Notes: generated by a model from the letters alone, not told the origin. DNA of 64,000 bases from Bog-159 sp049511415 (GCA_049511415.1 JBEKYC010000002.1:62001-126000); one strand, 5' to 3'. Shown: positions 1-8,967, counted from the first letter of the stretch. Numbers and translations are program-made.

Positions 1-361
1 ATGCCACCTGCCGGATCGCTCGGGGAAGGCTGTCCAACGGGCTATGCTTCAGAAACACGCCGGAGGCGCCCGCGCGCAACACGCGCACGAGACCGGCGGT
101 GTCCTTCTCCGAAGCCAGCACGAGTATCTGCCCCTGGTATCCGGATTTTCGGGCTATGGGAATGAATTCCGCTTCGTCCTGCGGGGACTCGCTGTCCAGC
201 AAGAGAACATCGACCGCGGACCGGCCGAGGGCCTCCAGCGCCTCATCGTAGGAGCCGCACTCCGCCACGATCTCCAGGTCCGGATCCAACCGCAACTGGC
301 GGCTGAGACTTTGCCGGACTAAAGCGTAGCCGATTAGTAAGAGTAACTTGATACGCTCCAT
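1..361 (-). CDS. Atypical NarL/FixJ-type response regulator, receiver domain (partial)
   Basis: Reading the minus strand from an ATG at 361 gives about 120 residues of a receiver domain; the remainder, including any HTH output domain, lies beyond the window. Motifs seen are the ALVRQSL helix typical of NarL/FixJ receivers, a phospho-acceptor-like Asp56 in DVLLLDSESP, a Ser in ILVLAS, and the conserved Lys in GVFLKHSP. The acidic pair that normally binds Mg2+ (the DD of LLADDHALVR) is replaced: the sequence reads LLLLIGYALVR. Phosphorylation by the usual mechanism is therefore doubtful. An in-frame ATG at 385 would add eight residues, but MERIKLLL is the more typical receiver start. It is divergent from the RND pump gene. 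Confidence 0.8.
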   Translation of the reverse strand, partial: MERIKLLLLIGYALVRQSLSRQLRLDPDLEIVAECGSYDEALEALGRSAVDVLLLDSESPQDEAEFIPIARKSGYQGQILVLASEKDTAGLVRVLRAGASGVFLKHSPLDSLPRAIRQVA

Positions 362-628
362 GTTCCCCAGTTCCGGAGCCAGCATTATATGGACAGCGCG
401 GGTGCGCGCCTTCCTCAGCATCTTAAAACGACCACCCATGCCGAAGGCGTCGTCAAACTGAAAGATAGGCTCAGCGGAACCGAAAGATCCGCAGGTTCGA
501 TCAAAGGATTCCATACATCAACTGATGGCCACCGATCACAAGTAAGAAGATAGTCCACGCGGCTAAGTGAAAGATAGATGGACGGCCCTTCCCGTTCAAC
601 CGTACATTACGGTTAGACCCCTTCCGCG
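362..628. promoter_or_regulatory. Divergent intergenic region between response regulator and RND pump
   Basis: These 267 bases contain no convincing gene; the short minus-strand ORF that overlaps them is mostly antisense to the pump gene. They must carry the promoters of both divergent genes. The clearest element is the perfect inverted repeat at 598-614, listed separately. I could not pick a convincing -35/-10 pair. Confidence 0.4.
598..614. promoter_or_regulatory. Candidate operator: perfect 7-bp inverted repeat
   Basis: AACCGTA-CAT-TACGGTT is a perfect palindrome with a 3-base spacer, ending 14 bases before the ATG of the RND pump. A dimeric regulator bound here would cover the translation-initiation region. 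The regulator is unknown. Confidence 0.45.
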
Positions 629-3600
629 ATGATCCGCCGAATTGTAGATTTCGCGCTGAACAACCGCTTCCTGGTGCTGGCGCTCGCCATCCTTTTATTC
701 GCGTGGGGAGTGGTCTCATTCAAGAACCTGCCTATCGAGGCCTATCCGGACGTAGCCAACAATTACGTGCAGGTCATCACGCAATGGCCCGGGCGAGCGG
801 CGGAAGAGGTCGAGCAGCAGGTCACCATCCCGCTCGAAATCGTGATGAATGGCCTGCCTCACCTGGCGCATCTGCGCTCGGTTTCGCTATTCGGCCTTTC
901 CAGCCTGATGCTCATCTTCGACGACGAATCGGACAATGACTGGAACCGGCAAAAGGTGCTGGAGCGACTCGCGCAAGTGACTCTGCCAGATAATCTGCAG
1001 CCGCAAATGGGCACGGATTACAGCCCGGTCGGCCAGATCATGTTTTACACGCTGACCAGCACCAGTCCCGAGTACGACGTGATGGAGTTGAAGTCACTCG
1101 AGGACTGGGTGCTGGAGAAGCAGTTCAAGTCCGTGCCCAACGTAGTGGATGTTTCCAGCTTCGGCGGCCCGACCAAGGAATACCAGGTGCGCATCGACCC
1201 CAATGCGCTGGTGGCCTATGGGCTGAACATCGCCGACGTGGAGCAGCAACTCACCAACAACAACGTGAATGCGGGCGGCAGCTTCATCCAGGCGGGCTTG
1301 CAGCAGATCAACGTGCGCTCGATCGGCCTGGTCAGCACCGTTCAGGATCTTGCGGAAACGGTGATCAAGACTCAGAACGGCACGCCCCTGCGCGTCCGCG
1401 ATATAGCACGCGTGGCGCAGGGTCCGAAGATCCGTCTGGGGCAATTTGCGAAGGCGATTCATCGGCGCGACGGCAAGATTATCGACGACGACGATGTGGT
1501 CTCGGGCATTGTCCTGCTACGCAAGGGCGCGCGCGCCGACGAGACCCTCGACCTGATACACAAGAAGATCGAGGAATTGAACACCCGCATCCTTCCGCCC
1601 GGCGTAAAAGTGGTTCCGTTTCTGGACCGCAGCGACCTGGTGCACTACACGACGCACACGGTTCTGCACAATCTGACGGAAGGCATCATCCTGGTTTCGA
1701 TTATATTGTTTCTGTTTTTGGGTAATGCGCGGGGCGCGTTCATCGTGGCTCTGACCATCCCGTTTTCACTGTTGTTCGCGGCGATCTGCCTGGACCTGCG
1801 GCACATCCCGGCGAATCTGCTTTCGTTAGGCGCGCTGGATTTCGGCATGGTGGTGGATGGCGCGGTGGTGATGGTCGAGAACATTGTGCGGCACTTGGGG
1901 CGCAACGACGCAGCCGCCAAGACGCCCACGGAGCGCATCCGCGAAGCCGCGCACGAGGTGCAGCGTCCGGTTTTCTACGCCATCGCGATCATCATCACGG
2001 CATACCTGCCCATCTTTACGTTGCAAGCGGTCGAAGGCCGTCTCTTCAAACCGATGGCGTGGACCGTGGCCTTCGCGTTGTTGGGCGCGCTGATCTTCTC
2101 CATGCTGCTGGCGCCGGTTCTGGCCAGCATTCTGTTCCGGCGCAACGTGCGCGAGTGGCACAATCCGGCGCTGATGCTCATCACGGAAGGCTATCGCAAG
2201 GCCGTCCGCTGGGCCATACGCGCGCGCTGGCTGACGGTCGGCGCCGGTGTCCTGAGTCTGTTCGCAGTGATCTATCTGGCGGTCAGCGGCGTGATCGGTT
2301 CGGAATTCCTGCCGCATCTCGACGAAGGCGCCATCTGGGTGCGCGGCACACTGGCGCCCAGCACGGGCCCGGATGAAGGCTCCCGCGTGGCGGACCAGGC
2401 GCGCATCGCGCTGGCCTCCTTTCCCGAGGTCACGGTGAGCACCAGCCAGGTGGGCCGACCCGACGATGGCACCGATACCACCGGCTTTTTCAACACGGAG
2501 TACTTCGTCGATCTGAAACCGAAAGAACAGTGGCGTCCCGCATTTCATCAGAACAAGGAGGAATTGATCGCCGCCATGAATCGGGAATTGGAGAAGATGC
2601 CGGGTGTTATCTGGAACTTCTCCCAGCCGATTGCCGACAACATGGAAGAGGCCGTTAGCGGCGTCAAAGGCCAACTTGCCACCAAGATCTACGGCGACGA
2701 TCTGAAGGTGCTGGAAGCCAAAGGCACGGAAGTAGTGAATGTCATGCGGCAGGTTCCGGGGATCACCGACCTGGGGCTATTCCGAGTCATCGGGCAACCC
2801 AACCTGAATTTCACCGTCGACCGGAAACAGGCCGCACGGTACCAGATCAACGTTGCCGATGTGCAGGACGCCATTCAAACGGCAGTGGGCGGCAATGCCT
2901 TGACACAAGTGCTGCAAGGCGAGCGCCGCTTCGACCTGGTGATGCGGTATCTGCCGCAATACCGGGATACGCGCGAGGCCATCGAAGACATCCGTCTGCA
3001 GGCGCCCTCGGGCGAACGCGTTTCGCTCGCCCAACTCTGCCAAACGGAAGTCGCCGACGGCGCTTCGGAGATTTACCGCGAAGGCAACTCACGCTATGTG
3101 GCGATCAAATACAGCGTACGCGGGCGCGACCTGGGCGGCGCGGTCGAAGAGTCCATTCACCGGGTAGCGCAAAGTGTGACTCTTCCCTCGGGCTACCAGA
3201 TCGGCTGGGAGGGCGAATACGAGAGCGAGAAGCGCTCGGAGAGACGGCTGCTGATTATCGTTCCCATCACAGTGTTGATCATCTTCGTGATTCTCTACAC
3301 CATGTTCCATTCCTTCAAATGGGCGATGCTGATTCTCGGCAATGTGGCCATGGCGCGCATCGGGGGATTGCTGGCGCTGCTGCTGACGCACACCAACTTC
3401 AGCGTGTCCTCGGGTGTCGGATTCCTGGCGCTGTTCGGCGTGTCGGTGCAGACCGGCGTGATCATGCTCGAGTACATCAACCAGCTTCGCGCGCGCGGCC
3501 GCACCATCGAGGATTCCGCGATCGAGGGAGCCGTCCTGCGGCTGCGGCCGATCATGATGACGATGCTGGTGGCTACGCTGGGATTGCTGCCCGCCGCGCT

Positions 3601-3772
3601 TTCGCATGCCATCGGATCCGACTCGCAGCGGCCGTTCGCCATCGTGATCGTTGGCGGGTTGATCGCGGATCTGGTGATGAGCATCTTCCTGCTGCCGACG
3701 CTTTATGTGTGGATCGCTCGCAGGGACGACGTGCTGCCCGAAGCGGAGCCGGAATTCGATGCAGGCTACTGA
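629..3772 (+). CDS. RND efflux pump inner-membrane subunit, CzcA/CusA (heavy-metal) type
   Basis: This 1047-residue protein has the full RND architecture. An N-terminal helix (MIRRIVDFALNNRFLVL) is followed by a periplasmic porter loop with WPGRAAEEVEQQV, a central block of transmembrane helices near 340-540, a second periplasmic loop, and a C-terminal helix block. The heavy-metal-type helix 4 motif DFGMVVDGAVVMVEN supplies the proton-relay carboxylates (Asp404, Asp410, Glu417, matching Asp402/Asp408/Glu415 of CzcA). Related pumps use proton flow to export Co/Zn/Cd or Cu/Ag. No membrane-fusion protein or outer-membrane factor is encoded next to it, so the substrate is uncertain and partners must lie elsewhere. 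A small membrane-protein gene overlaps its 3' end. Confidence 0.93.
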   Translation: MIRRIVDFALNNRFLVLALAILLFAWGVVSFKNLPIEAYPDVANNYVQVITQWPGRAAEEVEQQVTIPLEIVMNGLPHLAHLRSVSLFGLSSLMLIFDDESDNDWNRQKVLERLAQVTLPDNLQPQMGTDYSPVGQIMFYTLTSTSPEYDVMELKSLEDWVLEKQFKSVPNVVDVSSFGGPTKEYQVRIDPNALVAYGLNIADVEQQLTNNNVNAGGSFIQAGLQQINVRSIGLVSTVQDLAETVIKTQNGTPLRVRDIARVAQGPKIRLGQFAKAIHRRDGKIIDDDDVVSGIVLLRKGARADETLDLIHKKIEELNTRILPPGVKVVPFLDRSDLVHYTTHTVLHNLTEGIILVSIILFLFLGNARGAFIVALTIPFSLLFAAICLDLRHIPANLLSLGALDFGMVVDGAVVMVENIVRHLGRNDAAAKTPTERIREAAHEVQRPVFYAIAIIITAYLPIFTLQAVEGRLFKPMAWTVAFALLGALIFSMLLAPVLASILFRRNVREWHNPALMLITEGYRKAVRWAIRARWLTVGAGVLSLFAVIYLAVSGVIGSEFLPHLDEGAIWVRGTLAPSTGPDEGSRVADQARIALASFPEVTVSTSQVGRPDDGTDTTGFFNTEYFVDLKPKEQWRPAFHQNKEELIAAMNRELEKMPGVIWNFSQPIADNMEEAVSGVKGQLATKIYGDDLKVLEAKGTEVVNVMRQVPGITDLGLFRVIGQPNLNFTVDRKQAARYQINVADVQDAIQTAVGGNALTQVLQGERRFDLVMRYLPQYRDTREAIEDIRLQAPSGERVSLAQLCQTEVADGASEIYREGNSRYVAIKYSVRGRDLGGAVEESIHRVAQSVTLPSGYQIGWEGEYESEKRSERRLLIIVPITVLIIFVILYTMFHSFKWAMLILGNVAMARIGGLLALLLTHTNFSVSSGVGFLALFGVSVQTGVIMLEYINQLRARGRTIEDSAIEGAVLRLRPIMMTMLVATLGLLPAALSHAIGSDSQRPFAIVIVGGLIADLVMSIFLLPTLYVWIARRDDVLPEAEPEFDAGY

Positions 3773-4031
3773 CAAGCCAGACCAGATCTACACCTGGATC
3801 GAGGAGCGACGGCCGGGCCTGTTGGTGGGCGTGGGCCTGGCGCTTTTCTGGCTGGCGTGTCTAAACAGTGCACGGCTCCCCATGGAGGCGCTACTTATCG
3901 GGCCCGGCATGATGGTCGCGGGAGCCATTTTGGCCGAGATGAAAAAGCGCGAGTCGCGGGAGATCAGGCTGTTAGATGCTTCGCCAGAAAGGGAAGCCCC
4001 TGTACACCATGGAACGAATGCACGTCATTGA
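3759..4031 (+). CDS. Small two-helix membrane protein overlapping the RND pump gene
   Basis: The ATG at 3759 lies inside the last codons of the pump gene (14-base overlap), behind a GGAG-like sequence, which suggests translational coupling. The 90-residue product has two hydrophobic segments (about 20-37 and 42-58) separated by a short loop, then a charged tail. I do not recognise a family. Its 3' end overlaps the convergent hydrolase gene by 68 bases, so the last residues may not be conserved. An accessory subunit of the pump is possible but is only inferred from position. Confidence 0.5.
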   Translation: MQATDKPDQIYTWIEERRPGLLVGVGLALFWLACLNSARLPMEALLIGPGMMVAGAILAEMKKRESREIRLLDASPEREAPVHHGTNARH

Positions 4032-5133
4032 AGACTTCCTGGCCGGCTAGATCCGCGGCATCAAAGATTTCGTACACTCTTTTCACGCGGGCGAAGCTGG
4101 CCTTACTGGCTTCCAGCGGGAAGATATCGTCCTTGATGCCGGATTCCACAAATAGCGGGCGTGGCGCGATCAGGCCGGCGATATCGTACATTTCGGCCCA
4201 ATTCAAGATTCCGGGAAAGTAGTTGTCAATGCAGTGCGACAGGCTCATTATGCTGTCGCGGAAAGTGTTCAGATAACCACTGATCATCGCGGCGCGGATG
4301 CGTGTATCCAGCGCCGACGCGAAGGTGGTGACCGTGCCCCCGCCCGAGATGCCCATGCAGCCTATACGTCGTGAGTCGAGTTCCCCGCGGGTCTCGATCC
4401 AGTCCAAAGTGCGCATCACATCATAGACGCGCCAGCCGATCATGGTTTGCCCGAGCAGCAGGGCGGCGCCCGCGGAAGGTTGGCAAGCGGTCGCCTCCGC
4501 GCCTTTCTGGCGCGTGACGGGATCGCGCCGGCAGCCGAAAGCCATGGGCTCGATAGCCACCGCGGCCATGCCGTGTTCCACAACCTGCAGAGCGAAATCG
4601 TGCTGATAACCGGGCTTGCCGTCGCGATCATGGCCTTGCGCGTCGATGCCTACGATATCTTCCACACCGCGCCCGTGGCCCGGCAGGCAGATCATCGTGG
4701 CGTGGGGCAACTTCGGCGATTGAGGGGTAAGCAGGTAGCCGAGCACGAAAAGGCCAGGCCGGCTCTCGAAGACGAATTTCTCGCGGCGGTAGGCCGGAAA
4801 ATCGCGGACTTCCAAGGTCTGCGGCAGCAGTACGGCCCGCTGCGCGGGAAACCCTCCTACCAGATTGGCGATCTTCGCGCGCAACCGCTTCTGCCAGACT
4901 TCCGCCTGTTTGCGGTTGGTGGCTTTGAAAGTCAACTTCAGCGGCGCCGATTCGTAAAGTTTGCGCGTGTAAATGACCGGGTCGAACGCGTTCATATCCA
5001 CCCTGTCCGCCAGGCCATCCAGGGCGCTGCTGTAGCTGTTCTGCGCGCCGGCGCGCGTCGGAGGCAACAGAGCCGCGCTGCCGGCGGCCGCCAGTTTACC
5101 AAGTTGTCTGCGAGTCATGCTCATTTGCACCAT
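3964..5133 (-). CDS. Tat-exported alpha/beta hydrolase, acetylxylan-esterase/dienelactone-hydrolase-like
   Basis: The protein begins MVQMSMTRRQLGKLAAAGSA, a twin-arginine signal followed by a hydrophobic stretch and an Ala-x-Ala site, so export in folded form is likely. Downstream is an alpha/beta-hydrolase fold with a lid-containing N-terminal half, the nucleophile elbow GISGGG (Ser), a late Asp region (IKDDIFP) and a C-terminal His in VHSFHG. The layout resembles large secreted acetyl-esterase or dienelactone-hydrolase-like proteins common in Acidobacteria and Planctomycetes; the substrate is not evident. ATGs at 5133, 5124 and 5118 are all possible starts, and a TTG at 5154 would add seven residues; none has a strong ribosome site. 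Confidence 0.8.
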   Translation of the reverse strand: MVQMSMTRRQLGKLAAAGSAALLPPTRAGAQNSYSSALDGLADRVDMNAFDPVIYTRKLYESAPLKLTFKATNRKQAEVWQKRLRAKIANLVGGFPAQRAVLLPQTLEVRDFPAYRREKFVFESRPGLFVLGYLLTPQSPKLPHATMICLPGHGRGVEDIVGIDAQGHDRDGKPGYQHDFALQVVEHGMAAVAIEPMAFGCRRDPVTRQKGAEATACQPSAGAALLLGQTMIGWRVYDVMRTLDWIETRGELDSRRIGCMGISGGGTVTTFASALDTRIRAAMISGYLNTFRDSIMSLSHCIDNYFPGILNWAEMYDIAGLIAPRPLFVESGIKDDIFPLEASKASFARVKRVYEIFDAADLAGQEVFNDVHSFHGVQGLPFLAKHLTA

Positions 5134-5175
5134 GGGGAAGTTTTGCGTCAACAATTATATCCCGGAGGCTTCCTG

Positions 5176-5360
5176 ATGAGACTGACTACACTAACCGCTG
5201 CTGTCGCGCTGGCGGCACCCCTGTTCGCGGCGGATGATGGCGCGATGTTTGCAAACATTGGCAGACCGCCAAGGAGTTTACGTTGGCCGTGGCGGGTGCC
5301 ATGCCCGCCGCCGACTATAACTTCAAACCGAACGAGGAAGAGATGAGTCTTGCCAAGTGA
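5176..5360 (+). pseudogene. DinB-family protein remnant (frameshifted and truncated)
   Basis: A good start is visible: a GGAGG site at 5162-5166 followed by ATG at 5176 and a signal peptide (MRLTTLTAAVALAAPLFAA). About 25 codons later the meaning moves to another frame. Reading in the shifted frame from about 5256 gives KHWQTAKEFTLAVAGAMPAA followed by DYNFKPNEEEMSLAK and a stop at 5358-5360. That block is characteristic of secreted DinB-like (DUF664/DinB_2) proteins, which are usually 150-180 residues. Only the first third remains, so this is a decayed gene. Sequencing error could explain the frameshift but not the missing remainder. Confidence 0.6.
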
Positions 5361-5414
5361 TGGCGCATATAAGCCCGCCGGACTATCGCTTCTGAACCGG
5401 CGGTACAATCGGGC

Positions 5415-5957
5415 ATGGCCTATTGCCGCTATTTCGGCGTGCTGGCGCTTACAGCCCTGGTGCTGCCGGCTCTTGCCGAAGACACGCGCAAGGCAGCACT
5501 TGCCGAAGAGATACTCGCGCTCAACAAATCGGCAGCATTGATGCAGACCGTGCTGGACCAATACCACACGTTGATTCAGGAGCAAATCCAGAAAAGCATC
5601 GAGGCCGACGGCCGGCTGCAGGCTTACTCCAAAGACATCGAGCCGGTCGTTACGGAGTACGAGAACAAAGTCTTTGCGGAGTTGCAAAAAGCGTTGAATT
5701 GGACGGAGTTGAAACCGCGCATGGTGTCGCTCTACGCCGACGAGTTCAGCGAAGAGGAACTGACGGCCATTGTGGCGTTCTACAAGACTACCGCCGGGCA
5801 GAGCTTTTTGAAGAAGATGCCCGAATTGACCACGAAAGCCATGCAAGTGGGACAACAGCAGGTGCAGTCGGCCATGCCGGAGATCCAGCGATTGGGACAA
5901 GAACTGAAGGATAAGGCCAACAAGATCGCCGCCGACAAGGCCAAGCAGCAGCCCTAA
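5415..5957 (+). CDS. Secreted DUF2059-domain protein
   Basis: The 180-residue product has an N-terminal signal peptide (hydrophobic residues about 6-20, cleavage near ALA-E). The rest is an all-helical, charged domain with the DUF2059 pattern: a YADEFSEEELTAIVAFYKT segment and an F-L-K-K-M-P-E-L stretch near residues 110-140. The C-terminus is a Lys/Ala/Gln-rich helix. The domain has no established biochemical function; homologues are periplasmic. The stop interleaves by four bases with the stop of the convergent methyltransferase gene. Confidence 0.8.
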   Translation: MAYCRYFGVLALTALVLPALAEDTRKAALAEEILALNKSAALMQTVLDQYHTLIQEQIQKSIEADGRLQAYSKDIEPVVTEYENKVFAELQKALNWTELKPRMVSLYADEFSEEELTAIVAFYKTTAGQSFLKKMPELTTKAMQVGQQQVQSAMPEIQRLGQELKDKANKIAADKAKQQP

Positions 5958-6709
5958 CCCGCGACGGCCCGTGCGATCAGCCGCGTGGCCGCCGAGCCAT
6001 ACGGCGCGCCTTCCAGGTTCCCGTAAAGTTGCACATCGCGAAATCCGGCGCGTTCGAGCAAACCCGCCAGCTCCTGACCCGAATACAAATTGTGCTCAAA
6101 CGCAAACCGGCGGGCCCGCTCGCCATCGATCAACAGCCACTGGACCCGAATGCGTCCCCAGCCCGGGAACACATCGTAATGGCTGACCTGTATCTCCCCG
6201 CTGGGCCACTGCTCCCGTCGCGTCGTGCAGCCCTGGGATATGACGTACTCCTTGCTGGTCACGTCCACAAGAAAAACGCCGCCTTGCTTCAGGCTGGCGT
6301 GAATATTACGCAGCACCGCCAGATCCTCGTCGCGGGATTCGAAATAGCCAAACGAGGTGAACAGGCTCAGGGCCAGATCGAACGTGTCCGGGCGTACAAA
6401 TGCGCGCATATCGGCGTGCACGAATTCGACGCTTGTGCCGGCGCCCCGCTCGAGCGCCCGGCTCAACAGGAAAGCGGAGCGGTCCACTCCCGTGACTTCG
6501 AATCCTTTTTCCGCCAACACCACAGAATGCCGCGCGGGACCGCAACACAGGTCCAGCACGCGACCACTGGCGATCCCACTTAGCGCCAGCACCCGATCCA
6601 CTTCGGCCGGCGCCGCGGCCATTCGCTTGTCTCCGAACATGTAGGGATAAAAAGTCTGCCAGAATACCTCGTCCTCGAACCACTGCATCCAGCCAATATA
6701 GCGAACCAT
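5954..6709 (-). CDS. Class I SAM-dependent methyltransferase
   Basis: The 251-residue protein has a Rossmann-type methyltransferase core: motif I VLDLCCGPARHSVVLAEKG near residues 51-69, an acidic motif II (VTGVDRS), then VHADMRAF and the LFTSFGYFE segment typical of methyltransferase type 11/25 proteins acting on small molecules. The C-terminal half has a lid-like beta section. The acceptor substrate cannot be told. The ATG at 6709 is used here; an internal ATG at 6688 (MQWFEDEVFW) is equally plausible as the start. It is divergent from the aldo/keto reductase gene with 23 bases between starts. Confidence 0.8.
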   Translation of the reverse strand: MVRYIGWMQWFEDEVFWQTFYPYMFGDKRMAAAPAEVDRVLALSGIASGRVLDLCCGPARHSVVLAEKGFEVTGVDRSAFLLSRALERGAGTSVEFVHADMRAFVRPDTFDLALSLFTSFGYFESRDEDLAVLRNIHASLKQGGVFLVDVTSKEYVISQGCTTRREQWPSGEIQVSHYDVFPGWGRIRVQWLLIDGERARRFAFEHNLYSGQELAGLLERAGFRDVQLYGNLEGAPYGSAATRLIARAVAG

Positions 6710-6732
6710 CCAAGTCCAAGAGGAGAGATACG

Positions 6733-7677
6733 GTGGAAAAGCGGCGGATCGGATCTTTACACGTTTCGGTGGTGGGCCTGGGCTGCAACAATTTCGGCTG
6801 GCGAATTGACGCGCAGGCCAGCGCGGCGGCCGTCCAAGCAGCGTTGGAGGCAGGCATCAATTTCTTCGATACGGCGGATATCTACGGCGCCGGAGCCAGC
6901 GAAGAGTTTCTGGGCCGGGCATTGGGAGGGCGGCGCGACGAAGTGCTGATCGCCACCAAGTTCGGAATGAAAATGGACGACCAGCACCGGGGCGCGCGTC
7001 CCGATTATATACGGCGCGCAGTGGAGGACAGCCTGCGTCGTTTGGCTACGGACCACATCGATTTGTATCAATTGCACCAGCCGGACCCGGGGGTTCCCAT
7101 TGCGGATACGCTGGGGGCGCTCGACGAACTCGTGAAGGCCGGGAAGGTGCGTGAAATCGGGTGTTCGAACTTCTCCGCCGCTCAAGTGCGCGCGGCCGAG
7201 GTCGCGGTTGCCGGCGGCGCCGCACGTTTTGTGAGCGTGCAGAACCAATACAGCCTGCTGCACCGCGAGCCGGAGGCGGAGGTCCTTCCCGAGTGCCGGC
7301 GCCAGGGGATCGCGTTCATACCCTATTTTCCATTGGCAAACGGGTTGCTCACGGGTAAGTATCGCCGAGGCCAACCCCTGCCAGCCGGCAGCCGGGGACA
7401 GGATGGTTGGGGGCCGAAGGTATTCAGTGACGAAAATATCGCGCTGGTCGAACGTCTGGCGGAGTTCGCCGTCTCGCGCGGACACACGATGCTGGAATTG
7501 GCCGTTTCGTGGCTGGCCGCCCAACCGGCGGTGGCTTCGGTAATTGCGGGCGCCAAGACCGCGCAACAGGCCGGCGCCAATGCCTCGGCCGCGGCGTGGC
7601 GGATGACGAGCGACGAACTGGCGGTCGTCGAGATGATGCTGCCTCAGGCGCAGGCCCAGCATCGTGTGGCAACATGA
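6733..7677 (+). CDS. Aldo/keto reductase
   Basis: The 314-residue protein is a TIM-barrel NADPH-dependent oxidoreductase. The catalytic tetrad is complete: Asp46 and Tyr51 (in FFDTADIYG), Lys76 (ATKFG) and His115 (LYQLHQPD). The GCSNFSAAQ segment and the late IAGAKTAQQ cofactor-binding segment are also present. The substrate is probably a sugar-type or small aldehyde but cannot be fixed from sequence. The start is a GTG with a strong AGGAGAG site at 6721-6727. It is followed immediately by a glycosyltransferase and an FkbM methyltransferase on the same strand, perhaps one transcript. Confidence 0.9.
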   Translation: MEKRRIGSLHVSVVGLGCNNFGWRIDAQASAAAVQAALEAGINFFDTADIYGAGASEEFLGRALGGRRDEVLIATKFGMKMDDQHRGARPDYIRRAVEDSLRRLATDHIDLYQLHQPDPGVPIADTLGALDELVKAGKVREIGCSNFSAAQVRAAEVAVAGGAARFVSVQNQYSLLHREPEAEVLPECRRQGIAFIPYFPLANGLLTGKYRRGQPLPAGSRGQDGWGPKVFSDENIALVERLAEFAVSRGHTMLELAVSWLAAQPAVASVIAGAKTAQQAGANASAAAWRMTSDELAVVEMMLPQAQAQHRVAT

Positions 7678-7680
7678 GAA

Positions 7681-8967
7681 TTGCGCATTCTGTTGGCCCA
7701 TAACTCGCACTACTATCCGTCGTACGGAGGCGGCGACAAATCGAACCGCCTGTTGATGGAAGACTTGGCGGCGCGGGGTCACACGGTACGGGTGGTGGCT
7801 CGCGTAGAGAGCTTTGGCGAGCCGGCGCACCGCGCGCTGATCCGGGAACTTGCCGCCCGGAACGTGGCGGTCGCGGAGGCCGGCAACGGCGTCGAGTTTC
7901 GATTGCAGGGCGTGGAAGTCAACATCCTAACGCGTTCGCCTGGCCTGCGATCCCATTTTGCGGGACAGTTACGCGCGTTCGATCCGGATGTAATCGTCGC
8001 CTCCACCGACGATCCGGCGCACCTGATGCTGGATATAGCTCTGCGATCGGCGCGTGCGCGCGTGGTGTACCTGGTGCGCGCGACCGTGGCCCTGCCCTTC
8101 GGTCCGGATAGCGGCCTGCCGAGCGCCTTTCATGCTGAAGCGCTACGCCAGGCCGATGGCGTCGTGGCGGTCAGCGAATACGTCGCGCAATATACCCGGC
8201 GGTGGGGCGCCGTCGAAGCCGTGCATGTGCCGATCTCACTGCTCGATCCCGGCGGCCATCCGCGGCTGGGCGGATTCGATAGCCGTTTCGTCAGCATGGT
8301 GAATCCGTGCGCGGTGAAAGGCATCTCCATTTTGCTGGCTCTGGCCGCGCGATTTCCCGCTGTGGAATTCGCCGCAGTTCCGACATGGGGCACCACCGCT
8401 GCCGACTTCGCCGCGCTGCGGCAGTCGCCGAATATTACCGTGCTCGCGCCTCTGGATCACATCGACGATCTGTTGCGCCAGACTCGCGTGATGCTGGTGC
8501 CCTCATTGTGGGCTGAAGCGCGGTCGCGGGTGATTCTGGAATCCATGTCGCGCGGAGTTCCCGTGATGGCGAGCGCCGTGGGGGGGCTGCCGGAAGCCAT
8601 GCTCGGCATGGATTACCTGTTGCCGGTGAATCCGGTGACGCGTTATCGGCCCATGGTCGACGAGTTGATGGTGCCCGCCGTGGAAATTCCGCCGCAGGAC
8701 GTGGGACCATGGGCCGCCGTGCTCGACCAGCTGCTTACGGATCGCGCGCATTATGAAGATCTCTCGGCGCGCGCGCGCCGCGTGGCCCTGGAATACGCGC
8801 GCGACCTGAGTGCCGGACCGTTTGAGCAATATCTGGCCAGCGTGGCGCGATCGCCCCGTAGAAGCTCGTTTCGGCCCCCAGTAAGCGGGCGCATGCCGCT
8901 TTCAGACGAGCGCCGGCGTCTGCTGGCGCTGCGGCTGAAGAAAGCTAATATGCATGTGGGCCGCTGA
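7681..8967 (+). CDS. Family 4 glycosyltransferase (GT-B fold)
   Basis: The 428-residue protein begins MRILLAHNSHYYPSYGGGDK, the standard N-terminal strand and glycine loop of GT4 enzymes. The C-terminal half carries the retaining-GT motif E-x7-E in WAEARSRVILESMSRG, followed by VPVMASAVGGLPE, which contact the sugar-nucleotide donor. It probably adds a sugar to a polysaccharide, lipid or secondary metabolite. The start is a TTG three bases after the reductase stop; an upstream ATG overlapping that stop is in another frame. The last codons overlap the FkbM gene by 14 bases, so the two are translationally coupled. Confidence 0.87.
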   Translation: MRILLAHNSHYYPSYGGGDKSNRLLMEDLAARGHTVRVVARVESFGEPAHRALIRELAARNVAVAEAGNGVEFRLQGVEVNILTRSPGLRSHFAGQLRAFDPDVIVASTDDPAHLMLDIALRSARARVVYLVRATVALPFGPDSGLPSAFHAEALRQADGVVAVSEYVAQYTRRWGAVEAVHVPISLLDPGGHPRLGGFDSRFVSMVNPCAVKGISILLALAARFPAVEFAAVPTWGTTAADFAALRQSPNITVLAPLDHIDDLLRQTRVMLVPSLWAEARSRVILESMSRGVPVMASAVGGLPEAMLGMDYLLPVNPVTRYRPMVDELMVPAVEIPPQDVGPWAAVLDQLLTDRAHYEDLSARARRVALEYARDLSAGPFEQYLASVARSPRRSSFRPPVSGRMPLSDERRRLLALRLKKANMHVGR

